Shown here: piece after piece, positions 43,283 to 52,151 of the stretch
Position numbering within the stretch: the first letter of the stretch is position 1
Layout: the number at the start of each line of letters is the position of its first letter
DNA from: Shewanella sp. UCD-KL12
GTDB taxonomy: Bacteria; Pseudomonadota; Gammaproteobacteria; Enterobacterales; Shewanellaceae
Reading direction: 5' to 3'
DNA: 64,000 nucleotides
NCBI RefSeq assembly: GCF_001957125.1
Contig: NZ_MPHJ01000001.1
Location: 420,407-484,406 of the forward strand
Position numbers and translations under genes: made by a program
Notes under the pieces: generated by a model
Seen by the model: only the letters and a program-made list of their open reading frames with translations
What the model was told of the DNA's origin: nothing
The model's database searches: none

Positions 43283-44425
43283 CTACGTAGCAGGTAGGCT
43301 CCGGGATACGCTTTTTAGGCTGAGTAAGCAGGCGAGCAGTGCGCTTGCTAACAGTACTAGGCCAAGATGCTGCACATGTCCGGCGAGGACAAGCCCGGCG
43401 CCTAAAAGCAGGTAGTAGCACAAGCCTAATAGGGCACCAGCGCTGCCTGCAACCTCTTTATAATCAGTTAATGCCTGACTTAGCGTATTGGGAATAGCCA
43501 CCCCAAAACTGATGACAATGCCTAACATGGGCAGTAAGAAGAGTAGTTGCTCTCCAATTAAACAGATACCAATAGCGCTTAAGAGCGCAATCATAGCCGC
43601 CAGTTTTGTCAGTTGTTGTGGCTGTAAGCCTTTAGACAATAAAGCAGTATTGATATAGCTGCCTATGAAAGCTCCGACAGCCAACACTAGGCCACTGTAT
43701 CCGAACTCCAAAGAGGTAAACCCAAGCTTAGTAAATAGAAATGGGCCTAATGAGTAGTAGCTAAATAGCATCAAATTAAACAGTGCAACCATTGCAGCGC
43801 TTTGCCAGATTTTGCTGTCACGACACATTCTTAAGGCTAATGCTGTGAGTTTAATATTTGGCTGCTTATCCGGCTTCGTCTCTGCAAGTGAGCGGATAGT
43901 CATAGCGAGTAACACCAGCGCCAGTATCAGCAGCAAGGTAAATATCCCTGTGTGACCTAAAAAGCGTGCCAATGTGCCACCTGCCATCAAGCCAATGATA
44001 GGGCTAAGCGATAACCCCATCGCCATCAGTGAGAACATCTTGGCCAGCTCTGTGCTATCAAAACTGTCTCGTAATATGGTCTGGGTGACAACCGAGCCTG
44101 TGGCTGCACCAAATGCGGAAATCACACGGGCTAAAAGTAACAGCTCAAAGCTGTTTGCCAAAAGGGCAATGATAGAGCCAATACCATAGGTTAACAGCCC
44201 TGCTATCATAGCGGGACGGCGGCCAAAGGTATCTGCCGCTCTGCCCCAGAACACGACGCCTAAAGCAAATGCGATGAAGTACACTGAGAGTGTTTGTGAA
44301 GCCAATTGGCTGCTAACTTCAAACGCTTGGGCAATATGGGGAAGCGCTGGGCTATATATGGTTTCAACTATTTGCGGGAACATCATTAATATGGCGATTA
44401 AGCCTATATGGGGTTTTGCTTTCAT
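43283..44425 (-). CDS. MFS drug-efflux transporter (Bcr/CflA type)
   Basis: Inner-membrane major-facilitator transporter of about 380 residues with 12 hydrophobic segments. Bcr/CflA hallmarks are YSPALPHIAQAF in the first loop and the loop 2-3 motif GRAADTFGRRPAM. The ATG at 44425 with AGAGGC upstream is preferred over the one at 44446. Divergent from an AraC-family regulator, a usual arrangement for inducible efflux pumps. Substrate unknown. Confidence 0.88.
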   Translation of the reverse strand: MKAKPHIGLIAILMMFPQIVETIYSPALPHIAQAFEVSSQLASQTLSVYFIAFALGVVFWGRAADTFGRRPAMIAGLLTYGIGSIIALLANSFELLLLARVISAFGAATGSVVTQTILRDSFDSTELAKMFSLMAMGLSLSPIIGLMAGGTLARFLGHTGIFTLLLILALVLLAMTIRSLAETKPDKQPNIKLTALALRMCRDSKIWQSAAMVALFNLMLFSYYSLGPFLFTKLGFTSLEFGYSGLVLAVGAFIGSYINTALLSKGLQPQQLTKLAAMIALLSAIGICLIGEQLLFLLPMLGIVISFGVAIPNTLSQALTDYKEVAGSAGALLGLCYYLLLGAGLVLAGHVQHLGLVLLASALLACLLSLKSVSRSLPAT

Positions 44426-44548
44426 CTTGCCTCTCTCTATTATCAATACGCTTTACCGGCCAAGGTGGCGGCGAATGAGGAGGAGTATAGAGATTGACTG
44501 AATGTCCAGTTACAATGATAAGAACATAAAACATCAAAAGTCGGACAG

Positions 44549-45325
44549 ATGCTAATCGATCACACCAGTCAGTTTGATGCTGATAACATCGATGCTCAGG
44601 TTGTTGGTATTGCCGCGGAACTGGGCCTACATGATTCTGGGATGCACACCCATCGTAAAGCGCAGCTGCTGTATTCTGCTCAAGGCTGTATAACGGTCAC
44701 AACTGAAGGATCGCAATGTATATTGCCGCCAACACGGGCGATGTGGATCCCAGCGGGGCAAAAGCACAGTGCCAAGATGCGTAATGTGGTGGCGTATCGC
44801 TCTTTGTATTTTGATACTCAGAGGTTAGGCAGCTTACCCGAAGAGCTTAAAGTGATTGCAGTAAATCCGCTTTTTAAACAGTTAATTGAGCGGATATCCT
44901 ATTGGGATTGGCAGATGCCAGCTAAATCGCAAACGAATGTGTTGGCCCTATTTTTCGATGAGTTAAGACAGGCTCCAGATGAGATGTTGCAGTTAACCAT
45001 ACCGAAAGATCCAAGATTGGCCGTATGGGTCGCTCAGGTAGCGGCGGGGGATATGCAGCCTCAAGCGCTCAATAAGATGGCATTAGCAATCGGTGCGAGT
45101 GAGAAGACGATTTCACGGATCTTTATAAAAGAGACGGGAATGGCTTATCAGGCATGGCGTCAGCAATGGCGTTTACATCGCGCGATTGAGTATTTAGCTG
45201 AAGGGCTGAGTATTACACAGCTGGCTTCCTTGTTAGATTTTGCCAGTGACAGTGCTTTTATTAGCTTCTTTAAACAGCAACTTGGCGAAACTCCGAGTCA
45301 ATTTATTAAGTCTAAAGCCGGTTAG
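44549..45325 (+). CDS. AraC-family transcriptional regulator
   Basis: A 258-residue regulator with an N-terminal cupin-like sensing domain (HTHRKAQLLYSAQGC and PTRAMWIPAGQKH) and a C-terminal double helix-turn-helix (about 170-255, including LAIGASEKTISRIFIKETGM and LDFASDSAFISFFKQQLGETPSQF). Divergent from the MFS transporter gene with a 123-base gap, so it likely regulates that gene and itself. Confidence 0.9.
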   Translation: MLIDHTSQFDADNIDAQVVGIAAELGLHDSGMHTHRKAQLLYSAQGCITVTTEGSQCILPPTRAMWIPAGQKHSAKMRNVVAYRSLYFDTQRLGSLPEELKVIAVNPLFKQLIERISYWDWQMPAKSQTNVLALFFDELRQAPDEMLQLTIPKDPRLAVWVAQVAAGDMQPQALNKMALAIGASEKTISRIFIKETGMAYQAWRQQWRLHRAIEYLAEGLSITQLASLLDFASDSAFISFFKQQLGETPSQFIKSKAG

Positions 45326-45411
45326 TGCTGTGAATTACTTGATTGAGTTCGATACTATTGGTTTTGCTCTGTTGTATCATTGCTATAGAACACCGACGCT
45401 GAGAACATCTA

Positions 45412-46086
45412 ATGCAACTAAAACCTCTGTCTAAGGGCCGCTTTCAATCACTTTGGGAGCAGGAGCATGATGACATTGAACAGATCATGCTTGAGTGCAT
45501 TAGTGAAACTAAGCTGGTACCAGCTCATCAAAAATTGATGCAGCAAGGTCAGAAAGTGGATGAGCTCATTTTAGTGAAACAGGGCCGGATCGCTATGGGC
45601 TATACCGCCCGTAATGGGCGTTGTTTTCAATTAGGCACTATGATGTGTGACTCACAGCTCTTCGGGGAGATGGAGTTTTTCAGTGATTATCGATGCCAGC
45701 TCGATATCATTGCCGAGGATGAGGTGGAAGTTGAGATTATCTGTGGTGATAAGCTACAACAGGCACTGACTAAAAAGCCGATGTTTGCGCTGTTTTTTGC
45801 CAGTGCCATCGCGGTTGATTATCAAGATACCGTCGATATTCTAACGCGCAGAATGCTCTACCCGATTGCTTACAACATCGCATATGACCTCTATCATCAG
45901 TACCTCAATGATCTGCCTGTGGATGGCTTTAGTAAGTGCTACTTAGAAGCTGAGCGATTCGCGACGACAGATCGTGTGTATCGCCGAGCGGTAAAGAAGC
46001 TTGAGGAGTTAGGCTTAATTCAAAAGGATAAAGAGGAGGGGATCATTATCCGCGATCTTGAAGGGCTCAAAGCCTATATTGAATAA
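45412..46086 (+). CDS. Crp/Fnr-family regulator (YeiL-like)
   Basis: A 224-residue protein with a cyclic-nucleotide-binding-like beta barrel (about 20-120) and a C-terminal winged helix (about 145-215: FATTDRVYRRAVKKLEELGLI). Length and pattern resemble E. coli YeiL. There is no N-terminal four-cysteine cluster of the FNR kind, though several cysteines (28, 65, 73, 95, 111) are present. Single gene, 86 bases after the AraC-type gene. The ligand and regulon are unknown. Confidence 0.75.
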   Translation: MQLKPLSKGRFQSLWEQEHDDIEQIMLECISETKLVPAHQKLMQQGQKVDELILVKQGRIAMGYTARNGRCFQLGTMMCDSQLFGEMEFFSDYRCQLDIIAEDEVEVEIICGDKLQQALTKKPMFALFFASAIAVDYQDTVDILTRRMLYPIAYNIAYDLYHQYLNDLPVDGFSKCYLEAERFATTDRVYRRAVKKLEELGLIQKDKEEGIIIRDLEGLKAYIE

Positions 46087-46137
46087 GACCTAAGTGACAA
46101 TAAGCCTAGATTATGCGCTTCACCTCCGTAAACCACT

Positions 46138-46189
46138 CCCGTGAAGCATCCCCGTATGAAGTCCCCGTGAAGCATCCCCGTATGAAGTC
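46138..46189. repeat. 26-bp tandem repeat, two copies
   Basis: Two exact copies of a 26-base unit that itself contains two related 13-base halves (CCCGTGAAGCATC and CCCGTATGAAGTC), with partial units on both sides. It sits in the 303-base gap 46087-46389 before the MipA gene. No coding frame is supported; nothing else is visible in the gap. Confidence 0.85.
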
Positions 46190-46389
46190 CCCGTAAAGCG
46201 CCGCAGTCCGGTAGCCATCTTATGTTAGCTCTTAACTTTAGCCTGTTAATGCCATGCCCTAGGTTTGTTTCATTACAAGCTGCAGTGAAACCTTAATCGT
46301 ACTCAGGTTACATTCGGATACAGAGTCTAAAACATCGATCAAATATAGTGACCCTACTGTTATTTGAAAGATGTCAAAAGGACTCACTC

Positions 46390-47163
46390 ATGAAAAAAAT
46401 TTGTTTCGCAATCTCAGCAATCTTACTGTCTAACTCTGCTTTAGCTGCAGGCGATACTTACATTCGCAATGGTAATATCTACAGCCACCAAGGCCAGTTC
46501 TTCGCTGGAGCAAGTGCGATAACCGGCAGTGAATTCTATAAAGGGCAAGATCATAAAACCGGCGTTCTTGTTAACGGTGGTTATCATGGCGAAGACTTTA
46601 ACGCCGATCTGAGCAGTATTAACTATCGCTTCCTTGGCAGTAATGAAAGCAAGTTCAACTTTAGTGCCTTTGTGGTGGCAAACCCCGGCTTTGATGCCAG
46701 TGATGCAGATAGCTTAAAAGGCATGAAAGATCGCAAAATCAGTGGTGACTTAGGGTTAAATGCCGATATCCACTTAGGTCAAGGCACGCTATCGAGTAAA
46801 TTCAAGCACGATGTCACTGGCGTCTATAACGGCTATCAAGCTGATGTTACTTACTACCATCCAATGAATATTGGTTTTGCTGATTTCGTTCCTTATGCTG
46901 GAGTTCATTACTACAGTAAAGATTATGCAAACTACTACACGGGCGTATCAAAGTCAGAGGAAACCGCTAAACGTCCAGCTTACAAGGCTGAAGGCACATT
47001 TGCCTACAAGGTTGGGTATGCCTTAGTTATGCCTATTACCGAACATTTAGATATTACCCAATCGACCGGGTATTCACGTTTAGGCTCAGGTATGGCTGAT
47101 TCGCCGCTGGTTGGCAGTAATAATCAATGGGCGACGACGTTAGGTATCAATTACAGCTTCTAA
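46390..47163 (+). CDS. MipA/OmpV family outer-membrane protein
   Basis: Outer-membrane barrel of about 257 residues: signal peptide ending ALAA, alternating beta pattern, YYTGVSKSEE motif typical of the MipA/OmpV family, and terminal aromatic (NYSF). The ATG at 46390 with AAAGGAC is preferred over the upstream open frame. Followed 20 bases later by a small lipoprotein gene, probably co-transcribed. A second MipA/OmpV member is encoded at 50198-51070. Family members are linked to murein synthesis scaffolding and to envelope stress and antimicrobial tolerance. Confidence 0.85.
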   Translation: MKKICFAISAILLSNSALAAGDTYIRNGNIYSHQGQFFAGASAITGSEFYKGQDHKTGVLVNGGYHGEDFNADLSSINYRFLGSNESKFNFSAFVVANPGFDASDADSLKGMKDRKISGDLGLNADIHLGQGTLSSKFKHDVTGVYNGYQADVTYYHPMNIGFADFVPYAGVHYYSKDYANYYTGVSKSEETAKRPAYKAEGTFAYKVGYALVMPITEHLDITQSTGYSRLGSGMADSPLVGSNNQWATTLGINYSF

Positions 47164-47183
47164 TAGGTTAGGTGGGAAAGATT

Positions 47184-47639
47184 ATGAAATCATTGATAAA
47201 ATTATCAGCCGGTGTGGCACTTGCTATTATGCTGTCAGCTTGTGCAACATCATACGATACAGAGAAAAGCTTTTGGACGTTCGGTAAAGGCTTTGAAACT
47301 ATGCAGATTGCCCCGGATAGCTGGCAGATTAGCTTTGTAGGTAATACCAATACAGATAGAGCGCTGACGCGTAAATATGTGATGTTAAAGTCAGCTGAAC
47401 TGTGTCAAAAAGCAGGGTTTGCTTACTTTACCTTTACTAATGAACAGACTAATCGAGATTCGGTTGGACAGTTCGGCGCAGCAAGCAGTAGCAGTGATAT
47501 TTTATGGGGCAGCTCGACAATAGATAAAGAGACCTCGACTGTGGTTGAAGTCACTGGACTTAAGAGTAAAGCGACTAACTCTGGTACCCGTATCTACGAG
47601 ACTCAGTATATTCTTAGCCATTTAACTACCGATAGCTAA
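47184..47639 (+). CDS. Small lipoprotein (CC0125/CC1285-like)
   Basis: A 151-residue lipoprotein, lipobox MLSAC with Cys20. The body has WQISFVGNTNTDRALTRKYVMLKSAELCQKAGFAYF, the pattern (small beta-alpha domain with R-x-x-AAEL-like helix) of the CC0125/CC1285 lipoprotein family of unknown function. A ribosome-binding site GGGAAAG precedes the ATG at 47184; the GTG at 47172 is rejected. Likely co-transcribed with the MipA gene and closed by the terminator at 47661-47706. Confidence 0.7.
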   Translation: MKSLIKLSAGVALAIMLSACATSYDTEKSFWTFGKGFETMQIAPDSWQISFVGNTNTDRALTRKYVMLKSAELCQKAGFAYFTFTNEQTNRDSVGQFGAASSSSDILWGSSTIDKETSTVVEVTGLKSKATNSGTRIYETQYILSHLTTDS

Positions 47640-47660
47640 AGTCACAGACTATCCATTCTT

Positions 47661-47706
47661 AAAAGCGTCACTATTTATATCGATAGGTATCAGTGGCGCT
47701 TTTTTC
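47661..47706 (+). terminator. Terminator after the MipA-lipoprotein pair
   Basis: AAAAGCGTCACT pairs with AGTGGCGCTTTTTT (one G-T pair) around an AT-rich loop and ends in a T-run, about 20 bases past the lipoprotein stop. Confidence 0.75.
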
Positions 47707-47780
47707 TCTCGCGAATGTTGAATCAAAAGTTATAATTAAACGTTAATCATGCGTCTTATTTAAACGCTTAGTCCGAGTTT

Positions 47781-49073
47781 TTAAGTTTTAAGTTTAAACG
47801 TTAATGACATACGTGCGCCGCCTAATTTTGCAGAGCGGCTTATCACTAACTCAGTCCCCATCCAGTGACCAATACGTTTTACTATGGCGAGTCCCATGCC
47901 ATGGCCGGCATTATCTCGACTTTGTTGCCCACGTACGAAAGGCTTTACTACCTGCTCGATTTCCGCACTATCGATACCTTGACCATCATCATCAACATGT
48001 AGCCAGGCTACACCGTCTTCAACCTCAACACTCAATTGGATCTTCGATTGGCCAAAACGCTCAGCATTACTGAGTAAGTTACCGATTTGCATCGATAAGT
48101 ATTTAGGATCTGTGTTTATCGTTAAGGCTTGAGTAAAAGGGATAAATTCTAATGAGTGGGTAATATTTGCATGACTGGTCAACTTTTGTTTTAACCAGTC
48201 ATTAAGTTCAATCGATTGTAGCTCTGGCTGAATGTTGGCTTGATCAAGGCGAGCATAACTTAAGAGTGTAGAGACCAGCTCCTCCATGGTATCTAGATCG
48301 CGATTTAAGCGCTGGAAGTATTTAACTCTGAGCTGTTCACTTTGGGTTTCCTCAAGCGCCTCAATACCGAAACGTAACCGAGCGATAGGCGTTTTTAAGT
48401 CATGGGATACGGCTCTGCTCAGCAGCTTATTATCATCGACGAGCTGCTGGATCCTATCTGCCATACGGTTGAACTCAGTTTCAATTGTAGCTATATAGGA
48501 GGTTTTACTGACGGGGATCCTTTGCTTTAGCTCTCCCATACCAAAGGCTTGAGTCGCTTTGCTCAGGTTCAACAGTTGTCTTATCAGTGGCGATACCCAT
48601 AGCAGTAATATGAGTACCACACCGGCATAAAACAACATGGTATAGAGCTCGTTGACGTTAAAACTATCTTCAGTTGAGGTGACTAGCTGTGTTTTTATGT
48701 TCAGTACTTGCTGGGTATTAGGTAAGCGGTAATGCAGTGAAATGCCCTCATCTGAATCGAGCAGTAAAGCGCCTTCTTGAGCAAACTCTAGCTTTAAGGA
48801 GGGGGGTAAAATAAATCGAGTCTCAGCAATCAGAGATAATTTCTCTGGGTTGTGTTGATTCCAGCTTTTTATAAACTCATTTTTAGCGGCATTTTCATCA
48901 TCGAGGCTATGTGCCAAGGTAACGCCCAGCAGCTTCAAGGCCGTTAACTGCTCGCTCGTGCTAGGGGCGTCGGTATCAGGGTTATGCAAGGCTGCAAACT
49001 CACTGATTGACCAGCCTAAACTGACAATAGAGGCCAGTACCACGAGTATCAGGGAGACGATTAACTTTCTCAT
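47781..49073 (-). CDS. Sensor histidine kinase of the MipA-DUF3019 operon
   Basis: Inner-membrane kinase of 430 residues. N-terminal signal anchor (about 4-22), periplasmic sensor of ~115 residues, second transmembrane helix (about 145-163), HAMP, His224 (RAVSHDLKTPIARLRF) and ATPase domain with DDDGQGID and GHGMGLAIVKR. Last gene of a four-gene operon and 24 bases after its response regulator. The operon's other members are envelope proteins, so it probably senses an envelope or periplasmic condition. No CxxC is present, unlike the kinase at 38668-40086. Confidence 0.92.
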   Translation of the reverse strand: MRKLIVSLILVVLASIVSLGWSISEFAALHNPDTDAPSTSEQLTALKLLGVTLAHSLDDENAAKNEFIKSWNQHNPEKLSLIAETRFILPPSLKLEFAQEGALLLDSDEGISLHYRLPNTQQVLNIKTQLVTSTEDSFNVNELYTMLFYAGVVLILLLWVSPLIRQLLNLSKATQAFGMGELKQRIPVSKTSYIATIETEFNRMADRIQQLVDDNKLLSRAVSHDLKTPIARLRFGIEALEETQSEQLRVKYFQRLNRDLDTMEELVSTLLSYARLDQANIQPELQSIELNDWLKQKLTSHANITHSLEFIPFTQALTINTDPKYLSMQIGNLLSNAERFGQSKIQLSVEVEDGVAWLHVDDDGQGIDSAEIEQVVKPFVRGQQSRDNAGHGMGLAIVKRIGHWMGTELVISRSAKLGGARMSLTFKLKT

Positions 49074-49097
49074 TTTGCTAGCCTGCTCATCAGTATT

Positions 49098-49799
49098 CTA
49101 TGGCTGGGATTCATCTTCGCGGCAAAATAGATAACCTTTACCTCGAACCGTTTTTATCTTGTAGGGCTGATTTTTAGCTTCATGAAGCTTTTTACGCAAA
49201 CGAGAAACACGAATATCAACAGAGCGATCGAAACCATCATATTCAATACCACGAAGCTCGGCGATCAAGTCTATGCGGCTCACAACCGTACCGACCTTTA
49301 GTGCGAGTAACCAAAATACGTCGAACTCGTTGGCATTTAAGTCTAAGGGCTGCTGCTCAATGGTGACTGATTTAGCGGCGGCGTTGAGTACTAATGAGTC
49401 GAATACTAAGACTTGTTTAATTTTATCGTCAGTAGCCCGGCGCAATAAGGCTTTGATCCGTGCGAGCATCACTTGTGGGCGAATAGGCTTAGTTAAGTAG
49501 TCATCAGCGCCTACTTCTAGGCCTTGGATCTCATCTCCCTCTTCTACACAGGCTGTCATAAATAGAATTGGGCCAGGATAAAATGCCCGCGCTTCTTTGC
49601 AGACATCAAAACCGTTTTTCACCGGCAGCATGACATCTAGCAATACCAGATCTGGCTCCTCTTCAGCTATCATAGCTAACGCGTAATCGCCCTGACTCGC
49701 CACCGTAATGCTATACCCATGATCCAGTAGATAATCACTTATCCATTCGGCTAATGAGGTATCGTCTTCGACAACCAATATATGCTTTTGTGTCGACAT
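49098..49799 (-). CDS. OmpR-family response regulator of the MipA-DUF3019 operon
   Basis: A 233-residue regulator: receiver with EDD (11-13), Asp55 (LVLLDVMLPV) and LTKPIRP, then OmpR-type winged helix (about 135-228). It starts one base after the DUF3019 gene stop, so translation is probably coupled. Clearly a paralogue of the regulator at 40079-40765, sharing LTKPIRPxVMxARIxALLRR. Confidence 0.93.
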   Translation of the reverse strand: MSTQKHILVVEDDTSLAEWISDYLLDHGYSITVASQGDYALAMIAEEEPDLVLLDVMLPVKNGFDVCKEARAFYPGPILFMTACVEEGDEIQGLEVGADDYLTKPIRPQVMLARIKALLRRATDDKIKQVLVFDSLVLNAAAKSVTIEQQPLDLNANEFDVFWLLALKVGTVVSRIDLIAELRGIEYDGFDRSVDIRVSRLRKKLHEAKNQPYKIKTVRGKGYLFCREDESQP

Positions 49800-49800
49800 G

Positions 49801-50190
49801 TTAGAAAAGTCTCCAGCCAGATTGACTTTGTTTCGGTGCTTTATAGACCCAAGTTAATACAACTTTAACCTCTGCTAGAGGCTGCGACTCATCATTACGG
49901 ATCAAGCTAAAGCTAGTGGTAGAATCGCTTTCAAAACTATATTGATATTCCTGCAGAGCTTGACCATCCCAACAGGTTAATTCTTGTTGGCTTTTAGACT
50001 GTATAAGGCAGTAACGACCTACCTTGGGGGTTTGCCACTGAAACAGGATATCTTGATAGCAAGTTTGCCCTTTATGTAGCGCGACACACTGCTCTGGGGT
50101 GGCAGTAAAAATAATGGTCTGCTCATGCTCAGATGCTGTCGATGGTGCAACAAACAGAATTAGCGGCAACCATGAATAAAACTTACTCAT
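49801..50190 (-). CDS. DUF3019 family periplasmic protein
   Basis: Small exported protein, 129 residues from the ATG at 50190, which has an AGGTGG site. The frame is open to 50238 but that would overlap the previous gene. Signal peptide ends near STA. The mature part has the DUF3019 pattern: PEQCVALHKGQTCYQDILFQW, GRYCLIQ, LTCWDG and the terminal WRLF, with four cysteines that could form two disulfides. Function is unknown. Second gene of the MipA-DUF3019-regulator-kinase operon; it may take part in signal detection. Confidence 0.85.
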   Translation of the reverse strand: MSKFYSWLPLILFVAPSTASEHEQTIIFTATPEQCVALHKGQTCYQDILFQWQTPKVGRYCLIQSKSQQELTCWDGQALQEYQYSFESDSTTSFSLIRNDESQPLAEVKVVLTWVYKAPKQSQSGWRLF

Positions 50191-50197
50191 AGGCCAC

Positions 50198-51070
50198 CTA
50201 AAACACATAACTGATTGAGGCGTTAAAAAACGACACATAGTCAGATTGATTAAAGGGACTGTCAGTTACTTCGTCAGAGAGCAGGTTAATTCGGTACATG
50301 GCGCGAAACACAAAGCTTTCGCTAATTGGATAAGCCACACCGAGTTCAATGCCATAGCCAAACGAGCTATCTGGTTGGTATTCAGGAAAGAGTTCAGTGG
50401 CTTCCTCACTGCTCACGCCAAAAAGGTACTGATTAAGTGTGGACGATGAGTATTCAACACTCGCTAGCGCGTGAAAGTTCCAGTTACGCACTTGCCAAGA
50501 CTTTCCTAGCCTTGCTGAGCTTTGAATGCCTTGATCGTCGTAGTAGTCACTCACTATTCGATATTGGAATACATAGTGATCTCCCCAATAACGTGTTGCT
50601 CGAAAGCCTGCACCGATATAAAGGGAGTCTTCAGACATGAGATAGGCGTTACGACCAGCTTCATTAAGCAGTGCTGGATTATATTCTTCTGAACGCGCCC
50701 AAGAGCTTTTAAGATTGGCAAATAGCAGGTCTAGGGACCAATTGTCTGAATTCCAAATGTTATAACCTAGATTGATTCCATCTTGAGATTGATGCACCAT
50801 CTCAACAAAAAGCCCTTTATATTGATACATACCACTGAGCAGTAAAGATGGCTCTATGGATTGATAGTCGCTTTGCCTAACATCAACCTTGTTGACACTG
50901 TAGACACTTGCTCCTAATTCAAAGTAGCCACCATCTGCGAGACGGTTGTCTACACCGCCAGCCACGCTGCTGGCTATGTCTGAAGCGTAGGTCATAGCCG
51001 GAGACAGAATGAGTATCAGGCAGAGGGTACTCAGCCAAGATGAGGATAAATTACAACAGTAACGGCTCAT
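50198..51070 (-). CDS. MipA/OmpV family outer-membrane protein (operon head)
   Basis: Outer-membrane barrel of about 290 residues from the ATG at 51070 (GGTGAT upstream; the frame is open to 51127). Signal peptide ends near TYAS. Features of the family are the YKGLFVEMVHQSQDGINLGYNIW region and aromatic end SYVF. It is the first gene of the operon with DUF3019, response regulator and kinase, with a 7-base gap to the next. The adjacent upstream gap 51071-51477 shows no recognised operator. Confidence 0.8.
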   Translation of the reverse strand: MSRYCCNLSSSWLSTLCLILILSPAMTYASDIASSVAGGVDNRLADGGYFELGASVYSVNKVDVRQSDYQSIEPSLLLSGMYQYKGLFVEMVHQSQDGINLGYNIWNSDNWSLDLLFANLKSSWARSEEYNPALLNEAGRNAYLMSEDSLYIGAGFRATRYWGDHYVFQYRIVSDYYDDQGIQSSARLGKSWQVRNWNFHALASVEYSSSTLNQYLFGVSSEEATELFPEYQPDSSFGYGIELGVAYPISESFVFRAMYRINLLSDEVTDSPFNQSDYVSFFNASISYVF

Positions 51071-51477
51071 ATCACCAATAAACTTAAAGTTGAGTTGTTG
51101 AGAAGGGTTAACACAATGAGATACCACTGAATTGACGCATCATAATTTCCTTATGTACGTAGTGACTTATAAAGTCGCGTTACGACATGGGAGCAATTTC
51201 TTTAGGGGCAAAGTGTTTCTGCTAGCGCTTTGTTAATAGTAAGAGCAAATAGCAGGTAACCCCCTAGTTTACGCCTTCAAGCCAAAGCTATTTAATCAAA
51301 AGCTATCTAATAAAAATCGCCTAATACCTACTAAATAAAAGGCTGAAATATCCTGAAGGTTCAACAAGCTTAAAATACACCACAAGTATCTAGCAGCGCA
51401 ATGTGATTATGCTAACAAGATAGCTCAAAAGCTCACTAATAGCACAATGTGATCACAAAGGTTGCACTTGGTTGTTT

Positions 51478-51742
51478 ATACCAATCAGTATAAGAAAGTG
51501 ATCTACTCAGAGTGCTTTTTGGCAACTAATTCAAGGCGAATAGCTGATGGAATGGTTATTCCCTTGTGAAGCTATTCAACGAAGAAGTAGGCGGCCAAAA
51601 ACACTCCTAAAAGGCGAGTTTTAGCGCGTCAGATGCTGTGTTAACGAGCTAGAACGTAGAATGACTATGCTCTTCACTCGTTGCCTTGCTTCTGCAGCGC
51701 TAAACTCTCGCTGAGCGACCACATCTTTATACTGTTTGGTAT
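51478..51742. mobile_element. MITE-like element, family A copy 2
   Basis: A 265-bp element closely related along its whole length to 4209-4474. Terminal inverted repeats are 51478-51493 and 51727-51742 (14 of 16 matching), and the internal GCGAGTTTTAGCGC / GCGCTAAACTCTCGC inverted repeat is retained. Both copies lack a reading frame. Presence of two copies 47 kb apart supports mobility. Confidence 0.75.
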
Positions 51743-51892
51743 TACCCTAAGTTTCAAAGCCTATTCCTACTCTTATTATGAGCCTGTACAGGCTTACTGA
51801 GATAAGGAAAAAGGGGAGAGTATCCTAATTGGGGAGATCTGAAAGTCGTGTTTGAATAACGAGTTTAAATCGTGTGTTAAAAGCTGTAAGAA

Positions 51893-51923
51893 AAAAGCCC
51901 TGGTGTTTGAATTACCAGGGCTT
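51893..51923 (-). terminator. Terminator of the 46-codon basic peptide gene
   Basis: A 10-bp stem AAGCCCTGGT/ACCAGGGCTT; on the minus strand it is followed by six U. It lies 15 bases past the stop codon of the basic peptide frame, giving that frame its own transcript end. Confidence 0.85.
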
Positions 51924-51937
51924 CATATAATGTGGGC

Positions 51938-52078
51938 TTATCTTTTTTGTAGGTTTAAGCTTCGCTGTTTCTCATCTTGTTGACTGGCCTTCATCATCAA
52001 CAAACTGATCCTCTTCGCTCGTCTCATCCTAATCTTACGTACTCTCGTTTTAACTCTAATCGTTCTAGGTTTACGCAT
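51938..52078 (-). CDS. Very basic 46-residue protein
   Basis: ATG at 52078, TAA at 51938. The peptide (MRKPRTIRVKTRVRKIRMRR at its start, ending SLNLQKR) has about 18 Arg/Lys and only two acidic residues. It has its own promoter (TATAAT at 52123-52128) and intrinsic terminator (51893-51923), which supports a real transcription unit. The ribosome-binding site is weak (AGAGATAAG). Composition is like small ribosome-associated or nucleic-acid-binding proteins, but I do not recognise a family. A non-coding RNA is the alternative. Confidence 0.5.
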   Translation of the reverse strand: MRKPRTIRVKTRVRKIRMRRAKRISLLMMKASQQDEKQRSLNLQKR

Positions 52079-52122
52079 GGCAGTTGCTTATCTCTGTCAT
52101 TGTTAAAATTAAAGTTGCCCGC

Positions 52123-52151
52123 ATTATACGTTTTTTTTATGGTTAAATTAA
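52123..52151 (-). promoter_or_regulatory. Strong promoter with GC-rich discriminator
   Basis: On the minus strand TTAATT, 17 bases, TATAAT, followed by GCGGGC. The perfect -10 and GC-rich discriminator resemble stable-RNA promoters under stringent control. The -35 overlaps the stop codon of the MFS gene upstream. Confidence 0.6.

Noticed and set aside
50191-50238. Longer start for the DUF3019 protein, overlapping the MipA gene
   Set aside because: The ATG at 50190 has a good ribosome-binding site and gives a proper signal peptide, removing the overlap.
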